A stretch of DNA of 53,286 nucleotides from Intrasporangiaceae bacterium (GTDB lineage Bacteria > Actinomycetota > Actinomycetes > Actinomycetales > Dermatophilaceae): NCBI GenBank assembly GCA_021324575.1, contig JAJPIW010000008.1, positions 1-53,286 on the forward strand. The letters run 5' to 3'. The notes below the pieces were generated by a model. The model searched no databases. It saw nothing but the letters and a program-made list of their open reading frames with translations, and was not told the DNA's origin. Shown here one piece after another: positions 52,667 through 53,286 of the stretch. Position numbers and translations under genes: made by a program. Each line of letters opens with the position of its first letter. Position 1 is the first letter of the stretch.

Positions 52667-52895
52667 CGCAAACCCCCGCACGTGCGGGCTTGTGCGGGTG
52701 GGGTGGCGGCGGCGGCCTGAACAACCCCGCACGTGCGGGCTTGTGCGGGTGGGGTGGCGGCGGCGGCCTGAACAACCCCGCACGTGCGGGCTTGTGCGGG
52801 TGGGGTGGCGGCGGGGACCTGAACAACCCCGCACGTGCGGGCTTGTGCGGGTGGGGTGGCGGCGGCGGCCTGAACAACCCCGCACGTGCGGGGTG
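52667..52895. repeat. 51-bp repeat array 2 (five copies)
   Basis: Units start at about 52667 (degenerate first copy), 52718, 52769, 52820 and 52871 (truncated), 51 bases apart, with the same TGAACAACCCCGCAC opening, CCCGCACGTGCGGG palindrome and CTTGTGCGG as at 12565-12845. Here the remaining about 20 bases are nearly identical between units (GGTGGGGTGGCGGCG followed by GCGGCC or close variants), unlike array 1, which points to recent local duplication. It starts six bases after the SRPBCC stop. Both arrays end with the unit cut just after the palindrome. Confidence 0.95.
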
Positions 52896-53179
52896 CCGCG
52901 GGATGTGGGGGGCCAGCAGGCCGGGCCGTGCCAGCCGTCGATTTCCTGAGCCGGCCGCCCGCACGTAGGATGGTCGGTGGCCCGCCGTGCGCTCGCGCCC
53001 GGCTCGGACCACATCTCGCGCGTCTTCCGCTCGCTGACTCGGCTCGCCGACGAAACGGGGACGCACCCCACGCAGTCCGTATGCAGGGCATACGGCGGGG
53101 TGCGTTGCAGGCGCCAGGCAGGAGCCCACACCCGTGGACCTCCGACGCAACTGACAACCACAGCAAGGAGACCGCCGTC
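52896..53179 (+). promoter_or_regulatory. rpsB upstream region
   Basis: A gene-free stretch between the repeat array and rpsB. It carries a large hairpin at 53061-53105 and a good AAGGAG ribosome binding site (53165-53170). Expected rpsB promoter elements are not clear to me. Apparent open frames here are codon-bias noise. Confidence 0.4.
53061..53105 (+). promoter_or_regulatory. Two-part hairpin in the rpsB leader
   Basis: The outer stem ACGCACCCC (53061-53069) pairs with GGGGTGCGT (53097-53105), and the inner stem CCGTATGC (53077-53084) pairs with GCATACGG (53088-53095) around AGG, with an internal loop of seven bases on one side and one on the other. The inner stem is an inverted pair of the window-wide word. 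It lies 75 bases before the rpsB start and may be an S2 autoregulatory or attenuating leader, or simply an upstream terminator. Confidence 0.55.
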
Positions 53180-53286
53180 ATGGCCGTCGTCACCATGCGC
53201 CAGCTCCTCGAGAGCGGCGTCCACTTCGGGCACCAGACCCGTCGCTGGAACCCCAAGATGAAGCGCTTCATCATGACCGAGCGCAA
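53180..53286 (+). CDS. rpsB: 30S ribosomal protein S2, N-terminal part
   Basis: The first 35 codons of S2 are present and the gene continues beyond the window. The sequence [20 protein letters not shown] followed by [16 protein letters not shown] is unmistakable; the [13 protein letters not shown] block is the S2 signature. ATG 53180 is preceded by AAGGAG at suitable distance. In the usual order tsf, pyrH and frr follow. Its separation from the M23 peptidase by about 10.8 kb marks the inserted island. Confidence 0.95.
   Translation, partial: MAVVTMRQLLESGVHFGHQTRRWNPKMKRFIMTER

Overview
The window is chromosomal DNA of a high-G+C actinobacterium (roughly 70% G+C or more by eye, many GTG starts, strong third-position GC). 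Gene order and protein style suggest the order Micrococcales, plausibly an Intrasporangiaceae/Dermatophilaceae-type genus; that placement is inference from memory of gene order, not a database result.

Layout. Bases 1-5128: end of recG, then rsmD, coaD, yceD(DUF177)-rpmF-rnc-mutM-acyP and an AroQ chorismate mutase. Bases 5252-18920: smc, a small membrane protein, an M13 peptidase, ftsY, amt-glnB-glnD and ffh, so both SRP GTPases flank the ammonium/PII module. Bases 19015-26577 are accessory: an alpha/beta hydrolase, an amidohydrolase, a complete sulfate/thiosulfate ABC operon (binding protein, CysT, CysW, CysA), two minus-strand genes (NTF2-like, DUF1684) and an Rrf2 regulator without cysteines. 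Bases 26787-41633 hold the conserved rpsP-khpA-(LCP)-rimM-trmD ... rplS-lepB-lepB-rnhB-DUF2469-yraN-comM-dprA ... xerC block, with small insertions (a broken AbiEi/DUF559-like gene, an orphan FetB-like permease, GNAT and VOC genes). In many actinobacteria xerC, an M23 peptidase and rpsB lie close together. Here about 10.5 kb is inserted between the M23 gene and rpsB: an EamA exporter, a DapC-type aminotransferase, a 1307-residue poly-epsilon-lysine-synthetase-like membrane NRPS, an M1 zinc aminopeptidase, a 4'-phosphopantetheinyl transferase, an MFS transporter and an ArsR/SRPBCC pair.

The most interesting gene system is the Pls-like locus. It has an adenylation-carrier-membrane protein with three repeated C-terminal left-handed-beta-helix-like modules, a translationally coupled M1 peptidase, a PPTase to arm the carrier, and a divergent lysine-pathway aminotransferase. 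Together they look like a self-contained cassette for making, trimming or resisting a cationic homopoly(amino acid). The hand-read specificity code points to lysine.

The most interesting non-gene signal is a short oriented word, CGTATGCCG / CGGCATACG (core GTATGCC). I count about 74 copies in 53 kb, some 15 times the number expected from composition, on both strands equally. It lies in coding and non-coding DNA alike, forces rare codons, supplies two start codons, and sits as inverted pairs in hairpins. Its density and behaviour resemble the DNA-uptake sequences of Neisseria and Pasteurellaceae, although none is familiar to me in Actinobacteria. The window also has two unlinked arrays of a 51-bp repeat (12565-12845 and 52667-52895), several long intergenic palindromes without U-tracts (one a perfect 46-bp palindrome), and a dispersed element with paired DnaA-box-like TCCACA sites.
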